Notes: generated from the letters alone by a model not told the origin. A DNA stretch of 64,000 nucleotides from Actinomycetes bacterium (GCA_023417775.1 JAEZEJ010000125.1:4282-68281), one strand, 5' to 3'; positions 52,255 to 61,190 are shown, counted from the stretch's first letter. Made by a program: numbers and translations.

Positions 52255-52929
52255 CTACGCTCGATGAGCGATAGGGCGGTCGTCTGACTGTCCGTCTGTT
52301 CGGCCGTAGGTCGGCCGCTGCCATAGGCCGTGAACCAAGGTGTCGACGAAGGCGGACGCCAGCTGTTCGGGTGACATCCCGCCTGCCGGTCGATACCAGG
52401 TCACGGTGGACCAGATCGCATCCCGCATGAATCTGTAGTGAATCTCGGGGTCGACTGCGTCCCTCAACTCACCTGAACGCTGACCCCGCTCGATCACCTG
52501 CATCCAGATCGCCCCGTTCTCCTTGACGAGGTCGTCGATCGCCGCGAACTCCGGCCTGCGGGGAATCATCGACAGCTCGCTTTGGAAGAGCGTGACCTCC
52601 GGGCCGCTCTCGTGGATGACATCGAACGAGTAGCGGATGAGTGACGTCAACGTCTCGCCGCTGTCCCGTCCTCGAGCGACGATCGATCTGAAGCCGCTGT
52701 TCAGCTCCGTGAGAAAACGCCTCAGGATCTCCTCGAGAATGGTCTCCTTCGAGGGGAAGTGGTGATAGAGGCTTCCGGAGAGGATGCCGGCAGCGTCCGC
52801 GATCATCCTCACCGTGGTCGGCTTGTACCCATGTTCGGCGAAAAGCGCGGTCGCTACGTTGAGGATCTCGCCCCTGCGGTACGAATAGGAGGTTCCCCCC
52901 TGACGCTCGGAGCCCTTCTGAAAATCCAT
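52255..52929 (-). CDS. KstR2-like TetR family repressor
   Basis: 224 residues. The DNA-binding part YRRGEILNVATALFAEHG, TTVRMIADAAGILSGSLYHH and FPSKETILEEIL is very close to KstR2 of mycobacteria, as I remember that sequence. The C-terminal RFMRDAIWSTVTWYRP also parallels the KstR2 stretch RFIRDTTWVSVRWYRP. KstR2 represses genes for the last steps of steroid ring degradation and responds to a CoA ester. The start ATG at 52929 sits after GAGGAAGAG; the frame runs further upstream inside the thiolase-like gene. Candidate KstR2-type sites occur at 15446, 27594, 42000 and, weaker, 42118 and 59533, the last in front of its own operon. Confidence 0.85.
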   Translation of the reverse strand: MDFQKGSERQGGTSYSYRRGEILNVATALFAEHGYKPTTVRMIADAAGILSGSLYHHFPSKETILEEILRRFLTELNSGFRSIVARGRDSGETLTSLIRYSFDVIHESGPEVTLFQSELSMIPRRPEFAAIDDLVKENGAIWMQVIERGQRSGELRDAVDPEIHYRFMRDAIWSTVTWYRPAGGMSPEQLASAFVDTLVHGLWQRPTYGRTDGQSDDRPIAHRA

Positions 52930-52978
52930 ACCGTCTTCTCTTCCTCGATCGTGTCGACAAGTCCGCGCCGTGACCGTT

Positions 52979-54118
52979 CTAGTCGTCGCCGGCGAGCAGC
53001 AGACCCGACCCGGATGATCCCGCGAAGCCCGTGCACAAAGCGACGTCGCGCGAACCAGCGACTCCGTCCCGTAGCGCCTCATAGGCTGCTGCCACGTTGT
53101 TGAGCCCATGTACATATCCCTCGGACAGCAGCCCTCCATGGTAGTTCAGCGCGAGCGCGTCGTTGACTCCGAAGCCCCCGGCGATCAGCTGGTCTGCAAG
53201 ATCAGCGTCTCGGTACAACCCGAAGTCGCGCAGCTGTCGAGGAACGAGAAAGGAATAGGCGTCGTAGAGCTGAGCCACGTCGACATCAGATGGGCGGAGA
53301 CCGGAGACGTCCCACAGCCTCGGCGCGACATAGCGACCGAACATCGCCGTCGGGTCCTCTGCCGTCTCGAACTGCGTCCACCCCGGACCGCCGGCGCGCA
53401 CCGATGCAACGACCCGGACCGGTCGGCGCACAGGTCTCCAATCGGCCGGACCCACGATCATGGCGATCGCCGCATCGGTCTCCTGGCAGCAGTCGGCGCG
53501 ACGCAGCGGTGTTGCGACCCAGGGACTCTCACGATAGGCGTCAAGGTCAAGTTCCTCCCGAACGATCGCACGCGGGTTCACTCTGGCCTTTCGACGCGAG
53601 TCGATCACGGCACCCGCCATCTCCTCGGGCGTCAACAACTTCTCCGCAAGCAGTCGAGCCGCCCATAGGGCGAAGAGCACCACCGGGCCCCGCAGACCGA
53701 AAGGAGTGTAGAAGGCCGCCTCCCCCTCGTCGGCGACGCGAAGGGAGGCGTTGCCCATCCGCTGACCCGATCGTCCGTTGAGAGCCCGGTAGACCAGGAC
53801 GAACCGCGCCGCGCCGCGCTCGATGAGCGCCGCCGCCTCACCCAGGATCGACGCGGCGTGACTGCCCCCGCCGTACACCTCGCTCTGCCACGACGGTCGA
53901 GCGATACCCAGCGTGTCCGAGACCTGCTGAAGCGGAGCCGAGTCCCCGAGGTGATAGGTCAGCATCCCGTCGACGTCACGCGCCTCGATGCCTGCGTCAT
54001 CGGATGCGGCGCGTATCGCCTCCACCGCCAGTTCGAGCGTGGAGCGGCCCGATGAACGACTGATCTCGGTTCGACCGACGCCGATCACCTGAGCCTTCTC
54101 GGAGAATCGATGGCTCAT
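52979..54118 (-). CDS. Thiolase-fold, Ltp2-like aldolase candidate (SCP-x family)
   Basis: 379 residues of the lipid-transfer/SCP-x branch of thiolases. Where true thiolases have their nucleophilic Cys, this reads VYGGGSHAAS, with Ser 86. It keeps AQLYDAYSFLVPRQL (Tyr 285, Tyr 288) and GGLLSEGYVHGLNN (Tyr 335, His 337), the residues conserved in Ltp2-type retro-aldolases of steroid side-chain degradation, which work with a DUF35 partner. Such a partner is encoded directly upstream with a 4-base overlap. Expected reaction: retro-aldol cleavage of a 3-hydroxyacyl-CoA to a carbonyl compound plus a short acyl-CoA (inference). A condensing role is the alternative. Confidence 0.78.
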   Translation of the reverse strand: MSHRFSEKAQVIGVGRTEISRSSGRSTLELAVEAIRAASDDAGIEARDVDGMLTYHLGDSAPLQQVSDTLGIARPSWQSEVYGGGSHAASILGEAAALIERGAARFVLVYRALNGRSGQRMGNASLRVADEGEAAFYTPFGLRGPVVLFALWAARLLAEKLLTPEEMAGAVIDSRRKARVNPRAIVREELDLDAYRESPWVATPLRRADCCQETDAAIAMIVGPADWRPVRRPVRVVASVRAGGPGWTQFETAEDPTAMFGRYVAPRLWDVSGLRPSDVDVAQLYDAYSFLVPRQLRDFGLYRDADLADQLIAGGFGVNDALALNYHGGLLSEGYVHGLNNVAAAYEALRDGVAGSRDVALCTGFAGSSGSGLLLAGDD

Positions 54119-54543
54119 GCGCTCTTCTCCAGCTCGAACTCTGGGACGAGTCCGAATTCTTCACGATGGCGGAACACCACTCGGACCCTGCTCCCCACCT
54201 CGATACGATCCGCATCGGGAGCCCGCACGATGCTCACCATCCGCAGCCGATCGTCCTCATCGGGGCAGACGATCACGACCGCGTAGGGGGTCGCTTCCGA
54301 GAGTTCGGGAACGAAAGAACGGTGGACAAGCGACGCGCTGAAGACGGTCGCCGTCCCGGAGAGCCGGTCAAGCTCGAAGTCCGATGACCCACAGTCCACG
54401 CAGTAAGGCCGTGGTCGATGTCCCCGACGACCGCACTGATGGCACCGCTGGACGACGAGTCGCCGTTCAGCTGCCGCATCATAGAAGGGACAGGATAGCG
54501 GCCCCAGAACTGGCGCCGGCCCGCCATGACCGTTCTGACTCAT
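54115..54543 (-). CDS. DUF35/OB-fold zinc-ribbon protein, partner of the Ltp-like enzyme
   Basis: 142 residues. A rubredoxin-like zinc ribbon with Cys 34, 37, 48 and 51 (QRCHQCGRRG, YCVDCGSSDF) precedes an OB-fold domain. This architecture is that of the DUF35 domain in the Ltp2-ChsH2 aldolase complex, where it binds and stabilises the thiolase-like subunit. It overlaps that gene downstream and the acyl-CoA synthetase upstream by 4 bases each. Confidence 0.85.
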   Translation of the reverse strand: MSQNGHGGPAPVLGPLSCPFYDAAAERRLVVQRCHQCGRRGHRPRPYCVDCGSSDFELDRLSGTATVFSASLVHRSFVPELSEATPYAVVIVCPDEDDRLRMVSIVRAPDADRIEVGSRVRVVFRHREEFGLVPEFELEKSA

Positions 54544-56621
54544 GCTTCAACCCAGATATCGAGCGCCTCCACGGCATCGTCCGAGATCGCGATCGGATTG
54601 AACTCGGCGGCTGTGTATCCGCTGGCGAAGAGGCCGGACAAAGCATCCGCAGCCGCCGCCACCGCCTGTCCGACATCGGTCCGGCTCAGCGCTTCCCGCA
54701 GGCTTCGAGGTAGGCACCCGCGTTCGGAGAATTCCTCGATGAGATGCTCGATATCCAAGGACGAGGCTGGAAGGCGCCGCCAACAAGGGTCTCCGGTCGC
54801 GTTCTCGACATCCCCGCCTCCCACGTGCAAGGCCACCATGGGGCCGAACTCAGGATGGCGGAGTCCGCCTACCAGCAGTTCGTGACGCACAGAACGCATC
54901 GGCGAGATGAGGACGCCGTCGATCGCGTCCCGACCGACCGCGCGTGACGCCGCCGTCATGATCCTCTCGTATGCAGCACCGATCTCGTCATCTGCAACGT
55001 CGACCTCGAGTGCGCCGACGGCCCTCTTGTGCGGGATCGAGGCGGAGCTGACTTTCATGACGACTCGACCATTGATGTCCTTCCCAGCGCCGATGGCCTC
55101 GTCCACATCGGTGACTCTGACTGCCGGTACCATCGGCGGCCCGCCCAGTTCGGCGACGACGAGGCGAGCCTCATACTCTGAGAGCGCACCAGCGGCGCGC
55201 CTTCCTGGTTCCCTCGTCGCCTTCGGCCGCCATTCGGCAACTCGCCGACGATGACGTGACCACCATTCCGCGGCCTGAAGTGCGCGCATCCCCAACGCGC
55301 TACCGGGGAGCACTGGCGCAAGCCCCAACTCCTCGGCGTATTCGAGTTGGGCCGCGGTGAGTGGTGCCGAGACTGCCGACATCAGATGAAGGCCCGCTCC
55401 CGAGTCGAGTACCCGCTGGCGCACAGCCATGATGCCTTCCGCGAGGCAACGCCCAATCGCGGAGTGCGGATCGTCCGGAGGATCGATCGCTAGGACGATG
55501 TCTCGCCTGCCCCCGCGGAGAGCGCGCTCAGCCGCCCGGGGCAGGACAGTCGCATCAGTCACGAAACGGCCGGTCACGTCCACCGGGTTGACGAGAGAAC
55601 CTGCCTCAGGCTCTCCCGGCAGATCCGCGAGCTCGAGTCCGACACGTTCGGCGGCATCGGCGATCAGATTGCATCGGCCGCCTGACCCGGCCAGGAAGAT
55701 CGGCGATTCAGCCGCCGAGCTTCCCCGGGCCAGGTGACCACCCACCGCCACCAGTTCTTCGATGGAGTCGACCTCGACGACTCCCAGCTGAGCCAGATAC
55801 CCCGCAGTGACGGCGTCATCGGTGGCGAGGGCGCCTGTATGAGCTTGTGCCAACCTCCGACCACGCTCGCTGCGCCCGACCCTCAAGGCAACGAGAGCGA
55901 TACCAGCGGCCGCAGCACGACGAGCCTCGATCGCCAGACGCTCTGGATCGCGGATCGACTCCAGATAGAGACAGACAACCGTGGTGTCACCCCGGTCGAT
56001 GATCGATCCGACCAGTTCTGCAACACCGAGGGTCGCTTCGTTTCCCGTCGAGACGAGGACCGATGCGCCGACGCCCCCGGCGCACATCTGATTGACGACG
56101 GCCCGGACGATGCCACCGCTCTGACTCACCAGAGCGACGTCCCCGACATGAGGGATGCTGGGCAACGCCGACGCCAGCAGGTTGACGCCTCCGCGGACAT
56201 CGAAGAAGCCGATGCTGTTGGGTCCCAGCAAGCGGATGCGCCGCCGGTCGCATGCGTCCACCAACGCTCGTTGACGTTCGACACCGTCGTCCCCGTCCTC
56301 GGCGAACCCGGAGGCGAGGACGATCACCGTCCCGACCTTGTCCTCCGGCAACGCCCGAACTGCCTCGATGGCCCGATCGGCTGAAGAAAGGACGTAGGCG
56401 ACGTCGACGAAGCCCGACAGCGAGCTGACATCGTCATGGCAGTCCGCCTCAACGGAACCCCAAGCACTCGAATCACGAACGATGAGATCCAGTTGAGGCG
56501 ATACCGCCGACCGTTCGAGGTTGCCCAGGATCAGGCCGGTCCAGGGCGATCGCCTCGATGCACCGATCAATGCGACGCGTCGTGCACTCAGCAGATCCGC
56601 AGCAGTGGCCGTCGCGTTCAC
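54540..56621 (-). CDS. ADP-forming acyl-CoA synthetase (acetate-CoA ligase family)
   Basis: 693 residues. Domain order: CoA-binding (RRVALIGASRRSPWTGLILG near residue 15), the two succinyl-CoA-synthetase-like domains with the phospho-His motif AHTGALATDDAV, and a C-terminal ATP-grasp part (MKVSSASIPHKRAVGAL, then FGPMVALHVGGG). It makes acyl-CoA from acid and ATP, releasing ADP, and differs mechanistically from the AMP-forming ligases elsewhere in the window. The ATP-grasp glycine loop, GGGDVENATGD, diverges from the common form. The GTG at 56621 overlaps the permease stop; a long upstream extension lies within that gene and is discarded. It likely activates what the SsuABC-like importer brings in. 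Confidence 0.83.
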   Translation of the reverse strand: MNATATAADLLSARRVALIGASRRSPWTGLILGNLERSAVSPQLDLIVRDSSAWGSVEADCHDDVSSLSGFVDVAYVLSSADRAIEAVRALPEDKVGTVIVLASGFAEDGDDGVERQRALVDACDRRRIRLLGPNSIGFFDVRGGVNLLASALPSIPHVGDVALVSQSGGIVRAVVNQMCAGGVGASVLVSTGNEATLGVAELVGSIIDRGDTTVVCLYLESIRDPERLAIEARRAAAAGIALVALRVGRSERGRRLAQAHTGALATDDAVTAGYLAQLGVVEVDSIEELVAVGGHLARGSSAAESPIFLAGSGGRCNLIADAAERVGLELADLPGEPEAGSLVNPVDVTGRFVTDATVLPRAAERALRGGRRDIVLAIDPPDDPHSAIGRCLAEGIMAVRQRVLDSGAGLHLMSAVSAPLTAAQLEYAEELGLAPVLPGSALGMRALQAAEWWSRHRRRVAEWRPKATREPGRRAAGALSEYEARLVVAELGGPPMVPAVRVTDVDEAIGAGKDINGRVVMKVSSASIPHKRAVGALEVDVADDEIGAAYERIMTAASRAVGRDAIDGVLISPMRSVRHELLVGGLRHPEFGPMVALHVGGGDVENATGDPCWRRLPASSLDIEHLIEEFSERGCLPRSLREALSRTDVGQAVAAAADALSGLFASGYTAAEFNPIAISDDAVEALDIWVEA

Positions 56622-57511
56622 ATCGGCCCCCCGATCGCGCGGTCGCTGCTGCCGTTCCAGGGCGTCGCGAGCTTGCCGATCATGCGGATGAGAGTGGTGA
56701 GGATCAATCCGAGAAGCGCAATCAAGACGATGCCCGCATAGGTCTGCGCGATCAACAGCGCCGCGCGCCCCTGCTCGATGAGGTAGCCGAGCCCTGAGGA
56801 AGCGATGACGAACTCCACGCCCACGAGCATCAGCACGGCGACGCCCGCGGCGATACGCAGGCCCACGAAGATCTCCGGAAGCGCTGCCGGCAGGAGGACG
56901 TGGCGAAACGTCTGCCAGCGTGACAGGTTGAGCGTGTACCCGGCCTCTCGATACCCGTGCGGCACGGCCAGAATGGCCGCGAGCGTGGAGATCCATACGA
57001 AGAAGAAGGTGGCCACGGCGATGATGACGACGATCGGGAGTTCACCGAATCCGAAGATGGTCAAGAAGATCGGAAGCAACGCCAGCTTCGGAACCGTGTA
57101 CAGAGCGCTGAGCATCGGTTCGAGCATCGCTCTGAACCACGGAGAAAGCCCCATCAGGACACCGACCACTATGGCGACCGCCGCGCCGAATGCATAGCCC
57201 TTGACGATACGCTCCACGGTAATGAGCAGATTCCCCACCAACAGATCCCGTTCCTGCAAGGAGCCGATCGCCGCGACAACATCGGTCGGGGATGGATAGA
57301 GCCGGGGATCTAGGAAACCGAGGCTGCTCGCTCCCTGCCACAACAGCAGCAGAGACACCGGAAAACCCAGGCCCAGCAGGAGATTGCGTGCTCGCAGCCG
57401 ACGGGATGCACGAACTGGATCCCTCTCGCGTCTGCCCGGACGCCGAGCGATGATCTCCCGTGGCCCGTTCGGCTGGGCTGTGTCCAACCCGGTCGCGGTC
57501 ACGGCACTCAT
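56618..57511 (-). CDS. ABC transporter permease, nitrate/sulfonate/taurine type (SsuC-like)
   Basis: 297 residues with six hydrophobic segments. The EAA loop EAGYTLNLSRWQTFRHVLLP contacts the ATPase. The 45-residue basic N-terminus before the first membrane segment is common in this family. Overlaps the ATPase upstream by 4 bases and the CoA synthetase downstream by 4 bases. Confidence 0.87.
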   Translation of the reverse strand: MSAVTATGLDTAQPNGPREIIARRPGRRERDPVRASRRLRARNLLLGLGFPVSLLLLWQGASSLGFLDPRLYPSPTDVVAAIGSLQERDLLVGNLLITVERIVKGYAFGAAVAIVVGVLMGLSPWFRAMLEPMLSALYTVPKLALLPIFLTIFGFGELPIVVIIAVATFFFVWISTLAAILAVPHGYREAGYTLNLSRWQTFRHVLLPAALPEIFVGLRIAAGVAVLMLVGVEFVIASSGLGYLIEQGRAALLIAQTYAGIVLIALLGLILTTLIRMIGKLATPWNGSSDRAIGGPM

Positions 57512-58350
57512 GATGCTGTCTCCGTCGCCCTCACGGGAACCTCCACCTCACGACGCAATGAGGACCACAGGTGGGCCTTGATATCGGCGAACTCCGGAGA
57601 GCTACGGACTTCCGCTGTGCGCGGCCGCTCGAAAGGAATGGTCACCTCTTCGACAACTCGCCCGGGCCGAGCGCTCATGACCACCACACGGTCACCGAGC
57701 AACACCGCTTCCTCGAGGCTGTGGGTCACGAAAAGCACCGTCCGACGATAAGACTCCCAGAGGCCGAGCAGCTCGTCCTGGAGAACCTGGCGAAGTTGAG
57801 CATCGAGCGCCGCGAACGGCTCATCCATCAGCAGCACTTCCGGATCGAGGGCCAACGCACGCGCGATGCCGACCCGTTGCCGCATGCCGCCCGATAACGT
57901 CGCCGGGTAGGCGTCGGCGAAATCGATCAATCCCAGACGATCCAGCCAATGGGTACAGCGCTCCTCAGCCTCGCGCCTGTCGAAGCCATTGACGCGAAGC
58001 GCGAACGTGATATTGCGCCGAACCGTCTTCCAAGGGAACACTCCGTGGTCCTGGAAGACCATCGCCACGGGAACACGCCCTGAACCGTCCACGGAGATCT
58101 GCACCTCGCCATCCGAGGGCGCCACCAGACCGGCGACACAGCGAAGGAAAGTCGATTTTCCGCAGCCCGACGGACCGACAAGGCAGACAAACTCGCCATC
58201 GCGGATAGTGAAGTCCAACGGCCCCAGCGCCGTGACAGTCTCCTTGCGACGTTTCTCGAACACCCGGGTGATCTGTCGCGCATCGACTTTGGCTAAGCCT
58301 GGCGCGTCCGCAAGCCGCTGCTCCTCGCGCGTCGAAACACCTGTCCTCAT
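57508..58350 (-). CDS. ABC transporter ATPase, nitrate/sulfonate/taurine type (SsuB-like)
   Basis: 280 residues. Walker A GPSGCGKSTFLR, signature LSGGMRQRV, Walker B VLLMDEPFAALD and switch His in VTHSLEEAV are intact. The LDAQLR and ARPGRVVEE stretches are typical of the SsuB/TauB/NrtD group. Between the binding protein and the permease genes with 4-base overlaps on both sides. Confidence 0.9.
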   Translation of the reverse strand: MRTGVSTREEQRLADAPGLAKVDARQITRVFEKRRKETVTALGPLDFTIRDGEFVCLVGPSGCGKSTFLRCVAGLVAPSDGEVQISVDGSGRVPVAMVFQDHGVFPWKTVRRNITFALRVNGFDRREAEERCTHWLDRLGLIDFADAYPATLSGGMRQRVGIARALALDPEVLLMDEPFAALDAQLRQVLQDELLGLWESYRRTVLFVTHSLEEAVLLGDRVVVMSARPGRVVEEVTIPFERPRTAEVRSSPEFADIKAHLWSSLRREVEVPVRATETAS

Positions 58351-59510
58351 TCCCCCGTCACCGCCCTCTCATAGAACGTCCGATCAACCACTCGCGACTC
58401 CTCGATAGGCGAAGCGAAGTCGACCGTGCCTTGTTCGATGAAGGCCTGCTGAAGACGGTCGGTGGTGCCCTGCCTGATCTCCCAATCGAAGTCCAGAGCC
58501 GGCGTGTCGACGATCGCTTCCTCGGGCAGGCCGGTCTGCTCGGCGATCGCCGCAACGACCTCGTCGTCGTCTTGGTAGTCGTCCGCGAGATAGGTGTTGA
58601 TGGTCCGAATGATCGCCCGGGTGAAAGCAATGCCCACCTCCGGATCCTCATCGACGAGTCGTGGCCCGAAGAAGAAGCCGCCTAGCGGCTCGCCCGCCGG
58701 CTGGGTGGCCACCAACGTGAAGTCATCGTCTTCAGCGATCTCCTGCCAGAACGGATCGACAAGCCAAGCCGACTCGACAGCGCCGTTCTGGAGAGCCGCC
58801 ACCTGCTCAGTAGTGGGGATCTGAACGACCTCCACATCATCCAGCCCGAGGCCGGCTGCTTCTGCAGCCTCGGCGATCGGGTAGGTGGTGATGCTCGTGA
58901 AGCCGACTCCCGACGCGAAACTCGTTCCCGCAAGTTCGCTCAGGTCTGGGGCCTCGGGGTCGGAGAACAGATCCTTATGGGCCCACAGACCAGTCTGTGG
59001 GACTTCTGCGTCGCCCGCGTCCGGCGGGCTGAAGTTGCCGGCCACCCATGTCAGCTCGATATCGCCGTTGACCGCGTTGAAGAAGCCGGCCTCAGGCGTT
59101 CCCGTCGTCGCATCCAAGTTGCCCGTCTGAACCTGCGTGATGGCGTCCGCGAAGGGAAGATCAACGATCTCGACATCGAGGTTCTCACGCTCGAACTCTC
59201 CGTTCGCCTCCGCGAGAAGCAAGGGTGCGATGAACTCGCCCCGTGCGGCCGTGGCGATCTTGACGGTTGCCCGAGCCTCAAGGGGCTTCGCGCCGGGAAG
59301 TCCGGGTTCGCATCGTGTCGGAACACGATCGGCAGAAAGATCCGCAGGATCGCCGACGGCGCCATCCCCGCAGGCCTCTCCGGCATGCTCACCCGCGTCA
59401 ACCGATGGCTTCCCAGACTCATCTGAAGCCCCGCATCCGGTCAACGCCATCGATAACGCCACGCCGATCAGCGGAAGAGCAGCCCCACGGGCACCTCGCC
59501 AACTATTCAC
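58347..59510 (-). CDS. ABC transporter substrate-binding lipoprotein, SsuA/NMT1-like
   Basis: 387 residues. The lipobox ALTGC ends the signal at residue 26. The mature protein has the SsuA/ThiY-type binding fold with ARGEFIAPLLLAEANGEFER and DATTGTPEAGFFNA. GTG at 59510 follows GGAG; the longer frame begins upstream at the operator-like sequence and is unlikely. First gene of an eight-gene operon. Unlike true sulfonate systems, no monooxygenase (SsuD, TauD) is linked; a CoA ligase is, so a carboxylate or other organic ligand is more probable. Confidence 0.85.
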   Translation of the reverse strand: MNSWRGARGAALPLIGVALSMALTGCGASDESGKPSVDAGEHAGEACGDGAVGDPADLSADRVPTRCEPGLPGAKPLEARATVKIATAARGEFIAPLLLAEANGEFERENLDVEIVDLPFADAITQVQTGNLDATTGTPEAGFFNAVNGDIELTWVAGNFSPPDAGDAEVPQTGLWAHKDLFSDPEAPDLSELAGTSFASGVGFTSITTYPIAEAAEAAGLGLDDVEVVQIPTTEQVAALQNGAVESAWLVDPFWQEIAEDDDFTLVATQPAGEPLGGFFFGPRLVDEDPEVGIAFTRAIIRTINTYLADDYQDDDEVVAAIAEQTGLPEEAIVDTPALDFDWEIRQGTTDRLQQAFIEQGTVDFASPIEESRVVDRTFYERAVTGE

Positions 59511-59532
59511 AGAACTCTCCGTCCCTTCGAGT

Positions 59533-59550
59533 AACCAAACGGTCGCTTGC
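59533..59550 (-). promoter_or_regulatory. Weak KstR2-like site before the module 7 operon
   Basis: AACCAAACGGTCGCTTGC shows the same outer half-sites as the palindromes at 15446 and 42000 but a poor core. It lies 23 to 40 bases upstream of the binding-protein start, where autoregulation by the KstR2-like repressor of the same operon would act. The rest of the 220-base gap 59511-59730 shows nothing clear. Confidence 0.35.
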
Positions 59551-59730
59551 TCAATATGGCGGACGTCACAGATATCCGTCAACCCTGAGGGCGGGAAACG
59601 GCATCGTCATCGGGACTACACACGGCATGTCGCCACCAGCGGACCGCGACCACCGCCCAACGCCATGTATCACCGTCTGGATCGGTAGCCTCTGCCCAAA
59701 TTCATGTGAGGTGACTGGAACTACAGATAC

Positions 59731-60957
59731 TCACAGCCGAGTGCGTGGCGTCTGATGTGCTGGCGCCAGCGCCTGCAGATGGATCGCCGGCGCGGTCTCC
59801 GGCGCTCGCTCCTTCGGCTCGATGTAGTGGCGCTCAGCAATCTCAGGAGTGTTACCCATAACGTTCGCCGCAGTCTCGGTGTCCGTGGCATGGGCGATGA
59901 CAGTGCCGGCAGTGCGACGGAACGAATGTGGAGTCACGTTGAGGTGCTCCAGCCCGGCCGCCTTCAGCATGCTGCGCAGCGTTCGACGCACGTTGTGCGG
60001 AGCCAGGGGCGTGCCGTAGCGAGTGAAAAACAGCAAGTGGTCGTCGTTCTCACCCTCGATCAGCGTCAGACGACGACGGATGACCTCTGCCGCGAACTCC
60101 GGCACTTCCAAGACTCGCCGTGAATTCGACGTCTTGGGATGGTCCTGCCGGTAGACGCCTTTGCCGTTGATGACCACCACCGTGCCGGCAACCGCGACAC
60201 GCATCGGCCGGCCATCGGCTTGACCACTGTCGTCGATGTCGCATTTGCGGAGCGCAAGCGCCTCACCGATCCGATCGCTGGTGCCCAGCAGCACTTCGAT
60301 CACGTCGCGAACCTGTCCGTCGGGCTTGGGGCCCTTGACGTCCTTACCTGTACGCCAGGTCTCTACTGCGTGACGCACTTGCCGGAGTTCGCCCATGCTC
60401 AACGCCTGAGGTTTAACACCGCGTGGCGCGTTCAACCGAGCGGTTCCGACGACGGGGTTCCCGTGAACGGCGTCGTGGCGCAGTGCGAAGTCGAACATGA
60501 GCTTCAGCACGACTCTGCTGTGACGCGCGTACGCATGCGAGACGAGCGCTTGTCGTTTCAGGAACCGGTCGACTCGCCCGACGGTCACCTCACGAAGCCG
60601 GAGCTTCTGGAAGGTTGGCAGCACCAAGCTGTTGGCCTCCCGGCGATAGAGGTCTTTCGTTCCCTCGGCAAGATCGGTGCGCGTTTGAACGTCTTCGAGC
60701 CAAGCGTCCGTCAGGTCCGCGACGGTGCTCTCCGGAGACAGGACCGTTCCGAACCCCGTTGCCGTGCTGCGTCGGGCGAGCTTGGTGCGTAGCGCGCGCT
60801 TGGCGGCACGGGCATTCGGTCCCGTCGCGGTGACCTTGCGAACCTCCCCGTCCCAATCTCGATAGCGCGTGGCAGCACGGATCGTTCCGGCCGAGGTGCG
60901 CTTGGTGCCGATATCGCCGTAGGTGCCGATCTCCAGGCGATCGCGTCCGGCACTCAT
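59731..60957 (-). CDS. int: Tyrosine recombinase/integrase
   Basis: 408 residues. An N-terminal arm-binding part and core-binding domain are followed by the catalytic domain with Arg 229 (GTSDRIGEALAL), Lys 275 (PKTSNSR), His 344 and Arg 347 (TPHSFRRT) and the nucleophile Tyr 378 (ERHYIEP). The usual His in the box-II LGHS motif is Asn 369 (MGNTPEIA), a variant of unknown effect. It overlaps the excisionase-like gene by 4 bases. The pair lies next to the 3' end of tRNA-Met with the integrase gene pointing away from it, the usual layout of an element inserted in a tRNA gene. Confidence 0.92.
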   Translation of the reverse strand: MSAGRDRLEIGTYGDIGTKRTSAGTIRAATRYRDWDGEVRKVTATGPNARAAKRALRTKLARRSTATGFGTVLSPESTVADLTDAWLEDVQTRTDLAEGTKDLYRREANSLVLPTFQKLRLREVTVGRVDRFLKRQALVSHAYARHSRVVLKLMFDFALRHDAVHGNPVVGTARLNAPRGVKPQALSMGELRQVRHAVETWRTGKDVKGPKPDGQVRDVIEVLLGTSDRIGEALALRKCDIDDSGQADGRPMRVAVAGTVVVINGKGVYRQDHPKTSNSRRVLEVPEFAAEVIRRRLTLIEGENDDHLLFFTRYGTPLAPHNVRRTLRSMLKAAGLEHLNVTPHSFRRTAGTVIAHATDTETAANVMGNTPEIAERHYIEPKERAPETAPAIHLQALAPAHQTPRTRL

Positions 60958-61190
60958 CGCGGGCCCCCGTCATGCGACCGAGAGATCTCATCGGACTGCT
61001 CCAACTCGGCCAGCCACGCCTCGACCTCTGAGATGCGGTATCGCAGCTCACGACCGATGCGGAAACCGCGCGGACCACGACCACCGTGACGCAGGTCGTG
61101 GATCGTCTGGATCGAGACTCCGAGGTGCGCGGCCAGCTCCGACGTGGTCAACACCGGTTCCAGGCCGATGACGCGTGCTGGTTGGTTCAT
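60954..61190 (-). CDS. Excisionase-like helix-turn-helix protein
   Basis: About 78 residues. LTTSELAAHLGVSIQTIHDL then GRELRYRISEVEAWLAELE is the MerR-like helix-turn-helix and wing of the HTH_17/excisionase family. The start is set at ATG 61190; an ATG at 61199 is also possible, and the open frame extends upstream without support. Its stop overlaps the integrase start, so the two are coupled. It probably directs excision of the element or represses integrase. Confidence 0.8.
   Translation of the reverse strand: MNQPARVIGLEPVLTTSELAAHLGVSIQTIHDLRHGGRGPRGFRIGRELRYRISEVEAWLAELEQSDEISRSHDGGPR

Noticed and set aside
56618..59510. Sulfonate or taurine utilisation system
   Set aside because: The transporter type fits, but no SsuD, SsuE or TauD gene is linked; the operon continues with CoA enzymes.
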